NCBI GenBank assembly: GCA_036638975.1
Contig: JAVWJP010000004.1
Span: 67,268 to 131,267, forward strand
DNA: 64,000 nt
Direction of reading: 5' to 3'
Source: JAVWJP01 sp036638975
Lineage (GTDB): Bacteria; Bacillota; Clostridia; Oscillospirales; Ruminococcaceae
Positions 18,240 through 27,343 of the stretch are shown here, in pieces. Below the pieces are notes generated by a model, which did no database searches, was not told the DNA's origin, and worked only from the letters and a program-made list of their open reading frames with translations. How positions within the stretch are numbered: position 1 is the stretch's first letter; every line of letters begins with the position of its first letter. Both the position numbers and the translations under genes were made by a program.

Positions 18240-18626
18240 TTATACGGCAGGTGTGCTTTTTTTACCAAATATATCTGCAAATTTGTCAATAACCTCTGGC
18301 ACCATATTAACCGCACGGTCCATAGAGCCGTCAAATTTTTCCATTTGCACAAGCTTAACCGTACCTGTCGGCGATATTACAAGGAACGCAATAGGCTGTA
18401 TAGAAACCCCCGCTCCGCTGCCTCCGCCAAACATATCCTTAGGCTTTGCCGTAGGTAAGTCAGAGCCGCCCGTGGCAAAACCAAAGCTGACCTTAGAAAC
18501 AGGAATAATCACCGTTCCGTCCGCCGTTGTAATTTGGTCGCCTATCACTGTGTTCACGTCCACCAGTGTTTTAAGGTTCTCCAGCGAGGTGTTTAAAATG
18601 CCCTCAATATGTCCTTCACTGTTCAT
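18240..18626 (-). CDS. ytfJ: Sporulation protein YtfJ (GerW family)
   Basis: A 128-residue GerW/YtfJ protein: GHIEGILNTSLENLKTLVDVNTVIG at the start, then TIIPVSKVSFGFATGG, the glycine-rich FGGGSGAGVSIQPIAFLVI and a C-terminal KFADIFGK helix. In Bacillus it is made in the forespore and needed for spore germination; its chemistry is unknown. The frame opens six codons earlier, but GAGG eight bases before ATG 18626 supports the shorter form. It sits between the DUF2953 gene and dacF. Confidence 0.9.
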   Translation of the reverse strand: MNSEGHIEGILNTSLENLKTLVDVNTVIGDQITTADGTVIIPVSKVSFGFATGGSDLPTAKPKDMFGGGSGAGVSIQPIAFLVISPTGTVKLVQMEKFDGSMDRAVNMVPEVIDKFADIFGKKSTPAV

Positions 18627-18682
18627 AAACATTACCTCTTTCATGCGGCACAGCCGCTTTTTTACTTTATCTAAATATCTCT

Positions 18683-19327
18683 CTACTGCTTTGCAAGCAT
18701 TCTTTTAATAAAGCTCCCTAGCGTTTTAAATAAAACAGCAACAGCCGCACATAAAGCAATAAGCGGCGTTATAAGCACCCTAAAGCTCAAGTCGAAGCTG
18801 CCCTTGTCCACCAAAAAGTCAGGCTTTATGTCAATATCGGAGTTGTTTATTTTTATATAGTTTTGCAAGAGCGCGAACGTACCGTAGACATATGAGCTTG
18901 TTTTGCCGTATGCTATAGCAGTTTCGGCGGCGTCCTGCTTTGCCACAGTCATTTTAAGCGTCAATTCCTGCACCCTCAAATCTTTTATAAGCATCAAAAC
19001 GCTCCCGCTAGCAGCTCTTACCGCATCAAGCGCAAGCCCCAGTAGCTCCACTAAATCGTCGGGGCTTTTTGGTTTTTTCTTTGTGCTTTCCTCGTCGCTT
19101 TTTTGCCCTTTTTTCGCCGCCTTAGCCGCCTTTTTTGCCTCTTTTGCGGCTTTTTTTGCATCGCGCTTTTTCTGCTTCTCACTTATTTCTGCTTTAGGTG
19201 TCACATCAAACTTAAAACACAGCCAGCCCAGCAAAAGCTTTTGCTCTGTACCAAAAGACACATAAAGCGAAACTGGTATGCACAAAAGCAAGATAAGCCC
19301 GCCCACAACACAAACAAACACCGTCAT
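18683..19327 (-). CDS. DUF2953 membrane protein (YtfI-like)
   Basis: A 214-residue protein with an N-terminal membrane helix (residues 3-25), a strongly basic Lys/Ala-rich stretch (about 48-80), and a C-terminal block of DUF2953 type (GKTSSYVYGTFALLQNYI, DIDIKPDFL, FRVLITPLIALCAAVAVLF) with a second membrane helix. In many clostridia and bacilli this family precedes ytfJ, as here; the function is unknown but the linkage points to sporulation or germination. Confidence 0.82.
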   Translation of the reverse strand: MTVFVCVVGGLILLLCIPVSLYVSFGTEQKLLLGWLCFKFDVTPKAEISEKQKKRDAKKAAKEAKKAAKAAKKGQKSDEESTKKKPKSPDDLVELLGLALDAVRAASGSVLMLIKDLRVQELTLKMTVAKQDAAETAIAYGKTSSYVYGTFALLQNYIKINNSDIDIKPDFLVDKGSFDLSFRVLITPLIALCAAVAVLFKTLGSFIKRMLAKQ

Positions 19328-19348
19328 AATTTCACCATCGCTTCATGT

Positions 19349-19930
19349 CTAGTCCTCGTCCGCTTCATCAAAGCTTACCTGTCCTTCAATCTCCGGCTCT
19401 GCCGGCGGCTCGGCAGTATCATCGGTGGGCAGCGTGGGTAAGTTGTCCAGACTTTTAAGCCCAAAGCAGCGCAGAAAGCCCGCCGTAGTAACGTACGCCA
19501 CAGGACGTCCCGGAAGCTCCAGCCTACCGTGCTCCTCGACCAATTCTTTTTCTACCAAGGTGTTTACAACACTGCTGCTGTCAACCCCACGAACTTGCTC
19601 TACAAACGATTTTGTGACGGGCTGATTGTAGGCTATTATCGCCAAAACCTCAAGCGCCGCCTGCGATAACGGCTGGTTTCGCTTTATCTCAAGCGCCGCC
19701 CGTATGTACCCCGCGTACTCGGTAGCCGCCGCTAGCTGGTAGCTGTCGCCAAGCTGCAAAACCTCTACCGCACCCGCCTGCTCGCGGTAGTATTCACGCA
19801 AATTATCAAGCACACCGTACGCCACCGGAATATCGCACTCGAGCACCTGCGCCAGCCTAGCCGCCGAAACCGGCTCTCCGCTTGCAAAAAGCACAGCCTG
19901 AGCTATTTTTTCAAGCTTATTTAGCTTCAA
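19349..19930 (-). CDS. scpB: Segregation and condensation protein B
   Basis: A 193-residue kleisin-interacting winged-helix protein of the SMC-ScpAB condensin. Typical stretches are IAQAVLFASGEPVSAARLAQVL, LEVLAIIAYNQPVTKSFVEQVRGVDSS and LVEEHGRLELPGRPVAYVTT. The tail is acidic. Start is TTG, seven bases after GGGTG. It follows scpA by 20 bases; together they organise newly replicated origins. Confidence 0.94.
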   Translation of the reverse strand: MKLNKLEKIAQAVLFASGEPVSAARLAQVLECDIPVAYGVLDNLREYYREQAGAVEVLQLGDSYQLAAATEYAGYIRAALEIKRNQPLSQAALEVLAIIAYNQPVTKSFVEQVRGVDSSSVVNTLVEKELVEEHGRLELPGRPVAYVTTAGFLRCFGLKSLDNLPTLPTDDTAEPPAEPEIEGQVSFDEADED

Positions 19931-19950
19931 TTTTTTTCACCCGACTTTGT

Positions 19951-20649
19951 TTAATGTTTTTTAAACGTAATTTCGCTGTTATCGTCCGAAACCTCTATTC
20001 GTTTGGACTTTACAAGCTCCAGCACCGCCAAAAATGTAGCAACAAGCTCGCTTCTGTCACCTGTTTCAAAAAGACTGTTAAAGTGCACACGGCGCTGCTT
20101 ATAAAGCCTTTTAAGCACAAATATTATTTTAGAGGTAACACTCACAATCCTGTGCTTTACAATACCCGAAAATGCTGCAACAGGTGGAGGCATACGCTTT
20201 TGCGCCTTGCCCATTGCCTGTGTATATGCCACTATAAGGTCGTTGCTTGAGTGGCACAGGGTGTAGGCAAGCCGCGCCTCCAAAACAGCGGGGGTTCTGA
20301 CAAAATAGTCGCAGGCAAGGTTTTTGCGGCGCAGCGCCTGTGCTACAAGCTTGCAGGCACGGTACTCCAAAAGCTGCCCTGTAAGCTCCTCGCGCAGCTT
20401 TTCCTGTTCTTCATCGTGGCGCGGCAAAAGCGAGAGCGTCTTCATGTACACAAGGCGCGATGCCATCTCTAAAAACTCGCTGGCAAGCTCCATGCTCCTA
20501 AACTGCGCTTCATCTATATATTCCAAATATTGTTCTAAAAGCTTCGCTATTTCTATCTCGTAAATATTAAGCTTGTGCTTTGCTATAAGAAACAAAAGAA
20601 GGTCTAGCGGGCCTTCAAATTGCTCCAGCTTAAATGTCAGCTTGTCCAC
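19951..20649 (-). CDS. scpA: Segregation and condensation protein A (kleisin)
   Basis: A 232-residue kleisin that bridges SMC heads. The N-terminal motif FEGPLDLLLFLIAKHKLNIYEI and the following YLEYIDEAQFRSMELASEFLEMAS are diagnostic; the C-terminus (VATFLAVLELVKSKRIEV) is the winged-helix that binds SMC. GTG start with GGAGGGGG upstream. It lies between the site-2 protease and scpB. Confidence 0.94.
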   Translation of the reverse strand: MDKLTFKLEQFEGPLDLLLFLIAKHKLNIYEIEIAKLLEQYLEYIDEAQFRSMELASEFLEMASRLVYMKTLSLLPRHDEEQEKLREELTGQLLEYRACKLVAQALRRKNLACDYFVRTPAVLEARLAYTLCHSSNDLIVAYTQAMGKAQKRMPPPVAAFSGIVKHRIVSVTSKIIFVLKRLYKQRRVHFNSLFETGDRSELVATFLAVLELVKSKRIEVSDDNSEITFKKH

Positions 20650-20682
20650 CCTGCCCCCTCCTTCATGTTGTGAATATAGGGG

Positions 20683-21354
20683 CTAAGACAAAAGTCCCAG
20701 TAAAAACGTAAGCGGTAGCAATATGACATTTAACAGCTTTGTTATAAGCCCCGAGAAAAACATAATCGGGCGCGAAAGCACACCTGTAAACATAAGAAGA
20801 AGCATACCCAAATAGATATAACGCTGGTAATACTCTATCTTTGCATAGTACTTGTATGGTATGATATATTCTAAGAGGCGCGAGCCGTCAAGCGGCGGCA
20901 CCGGCAAAAGGTTGAACACCGCCCAGTAAACACTGGTCATAGAAAGCGTTTGCAGTACCCATAATACGCCGTAAGCAAAGTTGTTCACAAAACCGACTGC
21001 ACCAAAAACCGCGCTTAATACTGCGGTTAATGCGTTAAGCACAAGCGCCAGCAAAACATTAGAAGCCGGCCCCGCCATTGCAACTATCATCATGTCGCGC
21101 TTTGGGTTGCGCAGGTTACTGCCGTAAACAGGCACGGGCTTGCCCCAGCCGAAGCCGCAAAGCAAAAACGCAATACTGCCCCATAAGTCTAGGTGTGCCA
21201 ATGGGTTTAATGTTAAACGCCCGTTAAAGCGCGCCGTTCCGTCACCAAGCTTATACGCCGTTAAAGCGTGGGCATACTCGTGAATGGGCATAATAGTAAG
21301 CAGCATTAAGGCGCTTACAAGTAACTGGGGCAGGTTAAATCTACCAAATAACAA
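20683..21354 (-). CDS. Site-2 protease family zinc metalloprotease (M50B, YwhC-like)
   Basis: An integral membrane protease of about 223 residues with HEYAH (His25, Glu26, His29) in the first helix, PASNVLLALVLNA in the middle and the third metal ligand in PVPPLDGSRLLEYI. Several further hydrophobic segments follow. The open frame continues 22 codons upstream to another TTG at 21420; GGAG about eight bases before TTG 21354 and the family N-terminus favour the shorter form, though the choice is not certain. First gene of the scpAB operon; conserved association with scpA in Bacillota. Confidence 0.85.
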   Translation of the reverse strand: MLFGRFNLPQLLVSALMLLTIMPIHEYAHALTAYKLGDGTARFNGRLTLNPLAHLDLWGSIAFLLCGFGWGKPVPVYGSNLRNPKRDMMIVAMAGPASNVLLALVLNALTAVLSAVFGAVGFVNNFAYGVLWVLQTLSMTSVYWAVFNLLPVPPLDGSRLLEYIIPYKYYAKIEYYQRYIYLGMLLLMFTGVLSRPIMFFSGLITKLLNVILLPLTFLLGLLS

Positions 21355-21449
21355 AACAAATTCAGCTCCATATCTTTTTGATGTGTAGTTAAGCAGCCGA
21401 CAAAGCAGCCTTACCGACAAGCACGACTACTATATAGCTATACTGTTAT

Positions 21450-21478
21450 ATTATACAGTTTTATGGATATAATTACAA
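21450..21478 (-). promoter_or_regulatory. Sigma-A promoter of the site-2 protease/scpAB operon
   Basis: Minus strand TTGTAA, 17-base spacer, TATAAT, ahead of the protease gene. Confidence 0.7.
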
Positions 21479-21548
21479 GCAAAAGGGAGCTTTGGCAAAG
21501 TTTTTTACCGAAAATTCACATTTAACTTTATAATTTTTAAGAAAGCCC

Positions 21549-21577
21549 TTGATTTTATGCCGTAAATCTGATAACAT
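21549..21577 (+). promoter_or_regulatory. Probable promoter of rpmB
   Basis: TTGATT, 17 bases, TAACAT, about 135 bases before the rpmB start. The leader contains a short AAGCAC/GTGCTT hairpin around 21640 that I cannot assign to a known regulatory RNA. Confidence 0.5.
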
Positions 21578-21711
21578 ACTAATGTTGACTTTATAAATCT
21601 GCGCGTTTTTTAAGCGTAGCGTTTAAATCTATCAAAGGCGTTAAGCACTGCGTGCTTCTGCTCGCATGAAATACAGCCGGAAAATTAGGTCGGTAAGGAG
21701 GTGCAGATATT

Positions 21712-21900
21712 ATGGCAAAATGCGACATCTGCGGAAAAGGTGTTTCCTTCGGAATACAGGTTTCTCACTCACACAGACGTTCTAACAGAACCTGGAAGCC
21801 CAACGTAAAGCGCGTTAAGGCACTTGTGAACGGTGTCCCCACTCACATTTACTCTTGCACCCGCTGCCTGCGCTCGGGCAAAGTTACACGCGCAATATAA
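21712..21900 (+). CDS. rpmB: 50S ribosomal protein L28
   Basis: A 62-residue L28 of the zinc-binding (C+) type: CDIC near the N-terminus and CTRC near the C-terminus, with GKGVSFGIQVSHSHRRSNRTWKPN in the middle. AAGGAGG precedes the ATG. Monocistronic, on the plus strand between two minus-strand operons, followed by a terminator. Confidence 0.96.
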   Translation: MAKCDICGKGVSFGIQVSHSHRRSNRTWKPNVKRVKALVNGVPTHIYSCTRCLRSGKVTRAI

Positions 21901-21916
21901 TAAAACCTGTGTTTTT

Positions 21917-21945
21917 AAGCGGGCTGTTTTACGGCTCGCTTTTTT
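21917..21945 (+). terminator. Terminator of rpmB
   Basis: Hairpin AAGCGGGC / GCTCGCTT (one G-U pair) followed by a T run, 17 bases past the stop. Confidence 0.8.
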
Positions 21946-22055
21946 GTTGCCTTTTTTTAATCTATACTTTCTCCGACATCGTCAAAGCTGCTTTAAACGG
22001 TATATTCTCTGCAAGGCTTGCCCGCAGAGCTATAGTGCAAAGCTTTAAAAAATAC

Positions 22056-22097
22056 AAAAAGCGGAGAGCCTATTATTGAGATTGGCTCTCCGCTTTT
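22056..22097 (-). terminator. Hairpin terminator beyond the ECF S-component gene
   Basis: Perfect AAAAGCGGAGAGCC inverted repeat with a 13-base loop. Read on the minus strand it ends TTTTTGTATTTTTT, so it best serves the gene ending at 22215. It could also back up rpmB termination on the plus strand. Confidence 0.65.
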
Positions 22098-22214
22098 ACA
22101 GCAATTCCGTCAGCAATATAGAAAAACCAAAAAATTGCTTGCATTACGGAACTGGTTTTGAAGCTGCTTCGCAGGATAATTGATAATTCATACTGCTAAT
22201 TTAATATATGAAGT

Positions 22215-22802
22215 TTAGTTTTTTGCGTCGCTCTTTAGCGCCTTTTTAATTGCGGGAAGCACTGCAAGCGCCAAAAGCCCGCCTATTACAGCAGTTACAG
22301 CCTGCGGCCACGAAAACATTATAGTAAGCATTTTTGCCTGCTGTGGCTTTACACCCGGTATAAGCGTAAGCATTTTTGGCACGGTAAACCAAAGAAAACC
22401 GCATTTTACAATGGCAGCTACCAAAACGCCGCCTATTTTAACACCAATTTGTGCCCCGCCGTGAAGCCCGTTTGCCGCTTTAAACACAAAATATATTATA
22501 AGTACCAAAATAGCATTGCCTACCGCTATAAGCGGTGTTATTTGCGGGAATATAGGCCCTATGCCCAAAAGTGTTGCCAAAAGTGACGAAAGAACACCTA
22601 TTGTAACGCCGGAGCCTACCCCGACAATTCCTGCCGCTATAACAAGCATCATGTTTACAAGCGAGCCCGTTATAATTTGCGAGGTGTTTACAGGCCCCAG
22701 TATTACCGCCCCCGCCGGTATAAGCTTGCCCACAAACTGTGCCACCAAAACCAGTGCCAGTAAAACGCCTGTGCGTGTTACCCAAAGTGTTTTGCTTTTC
22801 AT
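22215..22802 (-). CDS. ECF transporter S component, substrate unknown
   Basis: A 195-residue integral membrane protein with about six hydrophobic helices. The start MKSKTLWVTRTGVLLALVLVAQ resembles the helix-1 region of ECF-type vitamin transporter S components, and SQIITGSLVNMMLVIAAGIVGVGSGVTIGVLSSLLA fits helices 2-3. No energising EcfA or EcfT gene is nearby, as is normal for group II systems that share a module. No riboswitch is visible in the 70-base upstream gap, so the vitamin cannot be named. Confidence 0.8.
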   Translation of the reverse strand: MKSKTLWVTRTGVLLALVLVAQFVGKLIPAGAVILGPVNTSQIITGSLVNMMLVIAAGIVGVGSGVTIGVLSSLLATLLGIGPIFPQITPLIAVGNAILVLIIYFVFKAANGLHGGAQIGVKIGGVLVAAIVKCGFLWFTVPKMLTLIPGVKPQQAKMLTIMFSWPQAVTAVIGGLLALAVLPAIKKALKSDAKN

Positions 22803-22873
22803 ATGTAATTCCCCTTTTCCGCGGATATGCCGCTATATGTATACTTTTTTAGTATGCTATAATTATATACCTT

Positions 22874-23452
22874 TTATTTTAGTTCATCAAGAGTAAAATT
22901 GTATGCGGGGAAAAATTCTTTTAAAAATATTTCTGCCTCAGGCAAGTGCATTTGTTCAATGGCTTTTTCGGTAGAGGCACGGGCTGTTGCAAACTCGCGG
23001 TTGCCGCCGCGCTCCTCCTCGACACATTTTATAAGTGCCGATAGCTTATCCGCCGCCTTTACTATAGCTAAAATTTCTGTATCTTTACAGCACAAAACCT
23101 CATCATAGTCCTCCTGCAAATCATCAGGCAAGCCGCTTTTTATGCTTTGCAGCGCTGTTTTTTCAAGAGCCTTATAGTTTTCTTTAAGCCCCTCACTGTA
23201 GTACTTTATGGGCGTAGGCAAATCCCCCGTGATAATCTCTGAAGCATCGTGGTACATGGCACAAAGCACAACGCGACCAATGTCGTAGCTTTTACCCAAG
23301 CGGCGGTTTCCAAGCAGTGCAAGCGCATGGGCAAGCTGTGCCACCTCTAAGCTGTGCTCTGCCAAATTCTCTTGACGCAGGCTGCGCATAAGCCCCCACC
23401 GCGATATATATTTTGTGCGCGCAAGCAGCGCAAAAAAGCTATTTTTCTTCAT
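22874..23452 (-). CDS. HD-domain 5'-deoxynucleotidase (YfbR-like)
   Basis: A 192-residue HD phosphohydrolase. The motif order (RWGLMRSLRQENLAEHSLEVAQLAHALA, then CAMYHDASEIITGDLPTPIKYY with the HD pair, then a late LSALIKCVEEE) is that of YfbR, which removes phosphate from deoxynucleoside 5'-monophosphates. Start ATG 23452 has GAGG seven bases upstream; the open frame runs 13 codons further back without an RBS. Confidence 0.88.
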   Translation of the reverse strand: MKKNSFFALLARTKYISRWGLMRSLRQENLAEHSLEVAQLAHALALLGNRRLGKSYDIGRVVLCAMYHDASEIITGDLPTPIKYYSEGLKENYKALEKTALQSIKSGLPDDLQEDYDEVLCCKDTEILAIVKAADKLSALIKCVEEERGGNREFATARASTEKAIEQMHLPEAEIFLKEFFPAYNFTLDELK

Positions 23453-23641
23453 TTTTTTACCTCGGTTTTTATTTTTACGGCTACACAGCACTCTACCAGT
23501 AAACCATTATAATACAAAAAGGTACATTCTTCAAGCGCAGAAGCTAAAATATATCGGCAAACGGTGCGACGGCAAATTAGCCCTCAATAAAAACAACAAG
23601 GTCTAAAACTTAACAAAAGCACTGGTAAAATTACGGTTTTG

Positions 23642-23650
23642 TGTTATACT
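23642..23650 (+). promoter_or_regulatory. Extended -10 promoter element for the yfhO-like gene
   Basis: TGTTATACT, an extended -10 (TGn plus TATACT), about 37 bases before the GTG start. No good -35 is seen. Confidence 0.45.
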
Positions 23651-23686
23651 TTATTGTGAATTAGTTTTTGCGGGAGAGGTGTATGC

Positions 23687-26239
23687 GTGAACAATTTTAA
23701 CAATAGTCTGCAAAAAAGCAAGCATTGGCTGGCATTTGGTATAGCCATAGCCACTGCAACTGCATTTTTTTTGCCTTTTGTAATTTATAACAGAGGTTTT
23801 TTTATATTTATAGGCGACTTTAACGTACAGCAAATACCATTTTACAAGCTGGCACACGAGGCGGTACGCAGCGGCGATATCTTTTGGAACTGGTACACCG
23901 ACCTCGGCGCTAACTTTATAGGCTCGTACAGCTTTTACCTGCTTTTCAGCCCCTTCTTTTGGCTGACTCTGCCCTTCCCCACAGAGCTTGTGCCGTACCT
24001 TATGGCACCACTGCTTATTTTAAAAACAGGCTGTGCGGCTTTTACCTCTTACTTTTACATTCAGCGCTTTGTTAAAGATAAAAATTATGCCGTTCTGGGT
24101 GCGCTTCTTTACGCGTTTTCAAGCTTCACCGCCATAAATATTTTCTTTAACCATTTTCATGAGGCAATAGTGTTCTTCCCGCTTATGCTTGTGGGGCTTG
24201 AGGAGCTTCTTGTAAACAACCGCCGCGGAGTTTTTGCGGTGTCTGTCGCCGTAAATGCCATAGTAAACTACTGGTTTTTTGTTGGCGAGGTTGTTTTTAT
24301 AGTGCTTTACTATTTTATCCGCTGCACAGGGCTTAAAGACGGCATTAAAAAAATAGTATGGGTGGCACTTGAGGGCATTTTGGGCTGTCTTTGCGCGGCG
24401 GGTGCACTGCTGCCCTCTGCGCTTGCGGTTATGGGCAACCCGCGCACCACCTTGCCTGACAATATGCTTAGCGGCTGGCAGTTTTGGCTTTATACACACG
24501 AGCAGCGTCAGCCCGGTATACTGGCAAGCTTTTTCTTCCCGCCCGAAACACCCTCGCGCCCGAATATGTTCCCTGACCACGGTGCAAAATGGGCGTCTCT
24601 CTCGGCTTGGCTGCCTGTGTTTTCAATGTCCGGCGTACTGGCGTTTCTTATAAGCTCGCGCAAAAACTGGCTGCGCAAGCTTATAATAACTTGCTTTGTT
24701 ATTGCCATGGTACCGGGGCTTAACAGCATTTTTGTGGGGCTTAACCACTCGTACTATGCACGTTGGCTTTATATGCTTGTGCTTATGCTTGCCGCCGCAA
24801 CCGTCATAGCACTTGAGAACCAACAAATTGATTTTGCCCGCGGTTTTAAATGGTGTGCCATAATAACAGGCTGTATTATAGCCGCGGTAGGGCTTACCCC
24901 TGTACTAAAGGACGGCGCCGTTATAAAAATAGGTCTTGCAAAGGATATGCCGCTGTTTTGGGTGTATGCCGCCGTTGCCGTAATGGGGCTTTTGCTGTGC
25001 TACATCATAGTTACATTCACCCGTAAAAGACACAACTTTACGCGCATAGCCATTGCCGCTGTGGCTGTGTTCAGCGCGCTTTACACGGGGCTTTTTATTG
25101 GCGTTTCTAAGCAAAGCCCCGGCGGAGATAACTTTATAATAGACAACGGAATTTTAGGACGCAGTAATATGAATATGCCTGTAGATGATGAATTTTACCG
25201 CACAGATATTTTTGACAGCGGCGACAACATGGGTATGTACTGGCATTTACCGAATATACAGGCTTTTCACTCCATTGTACCCGCTTCTATAATGAAATTT
25301 TACCCCGAAATTGGCGTTAAGCGAGATGTTTCTTCACGTCCGCAGCCGGAGTTTTATGCGCTGCGCAGCCTTTTCTCGGTTAAGTACCTGTTTATTGAGG
25401 ATAATAAAGAGGAGCAAGAGCCGATGCCGGGTTACAAGTTTTCTCAAAAGCAGCTTAGCTTTAACGTCTACGAGAACGAAAACTTTTTACCCATGGGCTT
25501 TGCATACGACGCCTTTATAACCGAGGACGAATTTGCGGCAATGCCGGAGGAGCAGCGCAACCTTTTGCTTATGCGCGCGGTGGTGCTTAACAACGAGCAA
25601 TCGGTACGTCTTGGCACAAGCCTTAACCATTTGATGGTAAACAATGCAACCCCGTTTAATTACAAAGGCTTTTTAGATGATGTTTCGCAGCGGCGAAGTA
25701 TGGCCTGCACAAGCTTTAGCAAGGATAACCTTGGCTTTACTGCAAAAACAAACTTTGATAGACCGCGCCTTGTGTACTTTAGCGTCCCGCAAGATGCAGG
25801 CTGGAGCGCCACGGTAAACGGTAGCCCTGTGGACATAGAAACAGTCGATATAGGCTTTATGGCGGTACAGGTACCCGCCGGTGACAGCGTAATACGCTTT
25901 GATTACCGCACACCGGGGCTGTTTTTAGGGCTTACTGTAAGCGGTATAGCGGTTTTAATGCTGATACTTTACATTTTAATACTAAGACTAACCTCTCCGC
26001 GCAAGCACCGCAACCAAGCCTACGAGCTTTTTGAGGACGGAGAAGATTTTTTACAAGGTGAAGAAAATCAGCTTCAGCTTGATGCCCTGCTAACAGGAGA
26101 ATCACCGCAAAAAGACATTGAAGATGAAGCTAGAAGCCCATATAATTTGTTAAACGAGCCTGACGAAGCCGGCGGCATAGACTGGGACGAGGGCGACTTT
26201 ACGGGGCTGCAGCAAAAAAAGCCCACTGACGAAAAATAA
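23687..26239 (+). CDS. YfhO-family membrane glycosyltransferase-like protein
   Basis: An 850-residue polytopic protein with 12 or more hydrophobic helices in the first two thirds, a large extracytoplasmic domain (about 480-730) ending FSVPQDAGWSATVNGSPVDIETVDIGF and GDSVIRFDYRTPG (the typical YfhO end motif), one last helix and an acidic cytoplasmic tail. YfhO proteins are GT-C-like and help glycosylate lipoteichoic acid or other wall polymers. GTG start with GGGAGAGG upstream. The next gene encodes a GT2 enzyme that could make its lipid-linked sugar donor. Confidence 0.88.
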   Translation: MNNFNNSLQKSKHWLAFGIAIATATAFFLPFVIYNRGFFIFIGDFNVQQIPFYKLAHEAVRSGDIFWNWYTDLGANFIGSYSFYLLFSPFFWLTLPFPTELVPYLMAPLLILKTGCAAFTSYFYIQRFVKDKNYAVLGALLYAFSSFTAINIFFNHFHEAIVFFPLMLVGLEELLVNNRRGVFAVSVAVNAIVNYWFFVGEVVFIVLYYFIRCTGLKDGIKKIVWVALEGILGCLCAAGALLPSALAVMGNPRTTLPDNMLSGWQFWLYTHEQRQPGILASFFFPPETPSRPNMFPDHGAKWASLSAWLPVFSMSGVLAFLISSRKNWLRKLIITCFVIAMVPGLNSIFVGLNHSYYARWLYMLVLMLAAATVIALENQQIDFARGFKWCAIITGCIIAAVGLTPVLKDGAVIKIGLAKDMPLFWVYAAVAVMGLLLCYIIVTFTRKRHNFTRIAIAAVAVFSALYTGLFIGVSKQSPGGDNFIIDNGILGRSNMNMPVDDEFYRTDIFDSGDNMGMYWHLPNIQAFHSIVPASIMKFYPEIGVKRDVSSRPQPEFYALRSLFSVKYLFIEDNKEEQEPMPGYKFSQKQLSFNVYENENFLPMGFAYDAFITEDEFAAMPEEQRNLLLMRAVVLNNEQSVRLGTSLNHLMVNNATPFNYKGFLDDVSQRRSMACTSFSKDNLGFTAKTNFDRPRLVYFSVPQDAGWSATVNGSPVDIETVDIGFMAVQVPAGDSVIRFDYRTPGLFLGLTVSGIAVLMLILYILILRLTSPRKHRNQAYELFEDGEDFLQGEENQLQLDALLTGESPQKDIEDEARSPYNLLNEPDEAGGIDWDEGDFTGLQQKKPTDEK

Positions 26240-26262
26240 GCTTAAAAAAACGGAGGTAAACC

Positions 26263-27210
26263 ATGACGGCAAAAACCTTATATTTAGTTATACCCTGTTA
26301 TAATGAGGAGGAGGTTTTGCCCGAAGCGTCCTCTCGCCTTTTGGCAAAGCTTCAAGGCATGATAGACGCGGGCACTGTAACGGCAGAGAGCAGAATACTT
26401 TTTGTAAACGACGGTAGCCGTGATGCAACATGGGGCATAATAACACAGCTTCACGCCCAAAACAAGCTTTTTGCGGGTATAAAGCTTTCGCGCAACAAAG
26501 GGCACCAAAACGCCCTTTTGGCGGGGCTTATGACGGCTATGCCGCTGTGCGACATGGCAATTTCTCTCGATGCCGATTTGCAGGACGACATAGACGTGAT
26601 AGAGCTTTTTGTAAAGGAATATTACGACGGAGCAGAGATTGTCTACGGTGTGCGAAGCAAGCGTGACACAGACACATTTTTTAAGCGCACAAGCGCCGTC
26701 TGCTTTTATAAATTTATGAAGCTGTTAGGTGTGAACGTTGTAGAAAACCACGCCGATTACCGCCTTATGAGCCGCCGTGCCTTAGAGGGGCTTGCACAGT
26801 TTGACGAGGTAAACCTGTTTTTGCGCGGCATAGTCCCGCTTATAGGCTACAAGAGCGCCGTTGTAAAATACGAAAGGCACGAGCGCTTTGCAGGCGAGAG
26901 CAAGTACCCTCTGCGCAAAATGCTCGCCTTTGCCTTTGACGGTATAAGCTCGTTTTCTGTTAAGCCTATTCGCTTTATAACTGCCTGCGGCTTTCTAATA
27001 TTCGCCGTAAGCCTGCTAGTAATGCTCTACTCGCTTATTGTTTGGCTGCTTGGCAAAACCGTTGCCGGCTGGACTACAATAGTAGGCTCTATTTGGATGA
27101 TAGGCGGCATACAGCTTTTGTGCCTTGGCATAATAGGCGAATATATAGGCAAAATATACGGCGAGGTAAAGCACCGCCCGCGCTATATAATAGAGGATAT
27201 TTTACAGTAA
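26263..27210 (+). CDS. GT2 polyprenyl-phosphate glycosyltransferase (GtrB/DPM1 type)
   Basis: A 315-residue family 2 glycosyltransferase. N-terminal GT-A domain: VIPCYNEEEVLP, VNDGSRDATW, LSRNKGHQNALLAGL and the DxD-bearing SLDADLQDDID. Two C-terminal membrane helices (about 235-260 and 270-295) mark enzymes that load a sugar on undecaprenyl phosphate. Sits 24 bases after the yfhO-like gene with its own GGAGG site, so the pair probably supplies and transfers a lipid-linked sugar outside the cell. Confidence 0.9.
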   Translation: MTAKTLYLVIPCYNEEEVLPEASSRLLAKLQGMIDAGTVTAESRILFVNDGSRDATWGIITQLHAQNKLFAGIKLSRNKGHQNALLAGLMTAMPLCDMAISLDADLQDDIDVIELFVKEYYDGAEIVYGVRSKRDTDTFFKRTSAVCFYKFMKLLGVNVVENHADYRLMSRRALEGLAQFDEVNLFLRGIVPLIGYKSAVVKYERHERFAGESKYPLRKMLAFAFDGISSFSVKPIRFITACGFLIFAVSLLVMLYSLIVWLLGKTVAGWTTIVGSIWMIGGIQLLCLGIIGEYIGKIYGEVKHRPRYIIEDILQ

Positions 27211-27215
27211 AAAAC

Positions 27216-27258
27216 GCCGCGGCGGTTATTAAAACCACTGCGGCATCTGCTTTTTATT
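27216..27258 (+). terminator. Bidirectional terminator between GT2 and pfp genes
   Basis: GC-rich stem GCCGCGGCGGTT / AACCACTGCGGC (one mismatch, one G-U) with TTTTT on the plus strand and TTTTTT on the minus strand. It can close both the plus yfhO-GT2 pair and the minus pfp operon. Confidence 0.75.
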
Positions 27259-27343
27259 TAAGCTTATACTAATTCTATTTAAAAACACAGAATGCTTTTA
27301 TAGTGGTACATAGCGCTTTCGGAACTAAAGAGCAGTATTAACA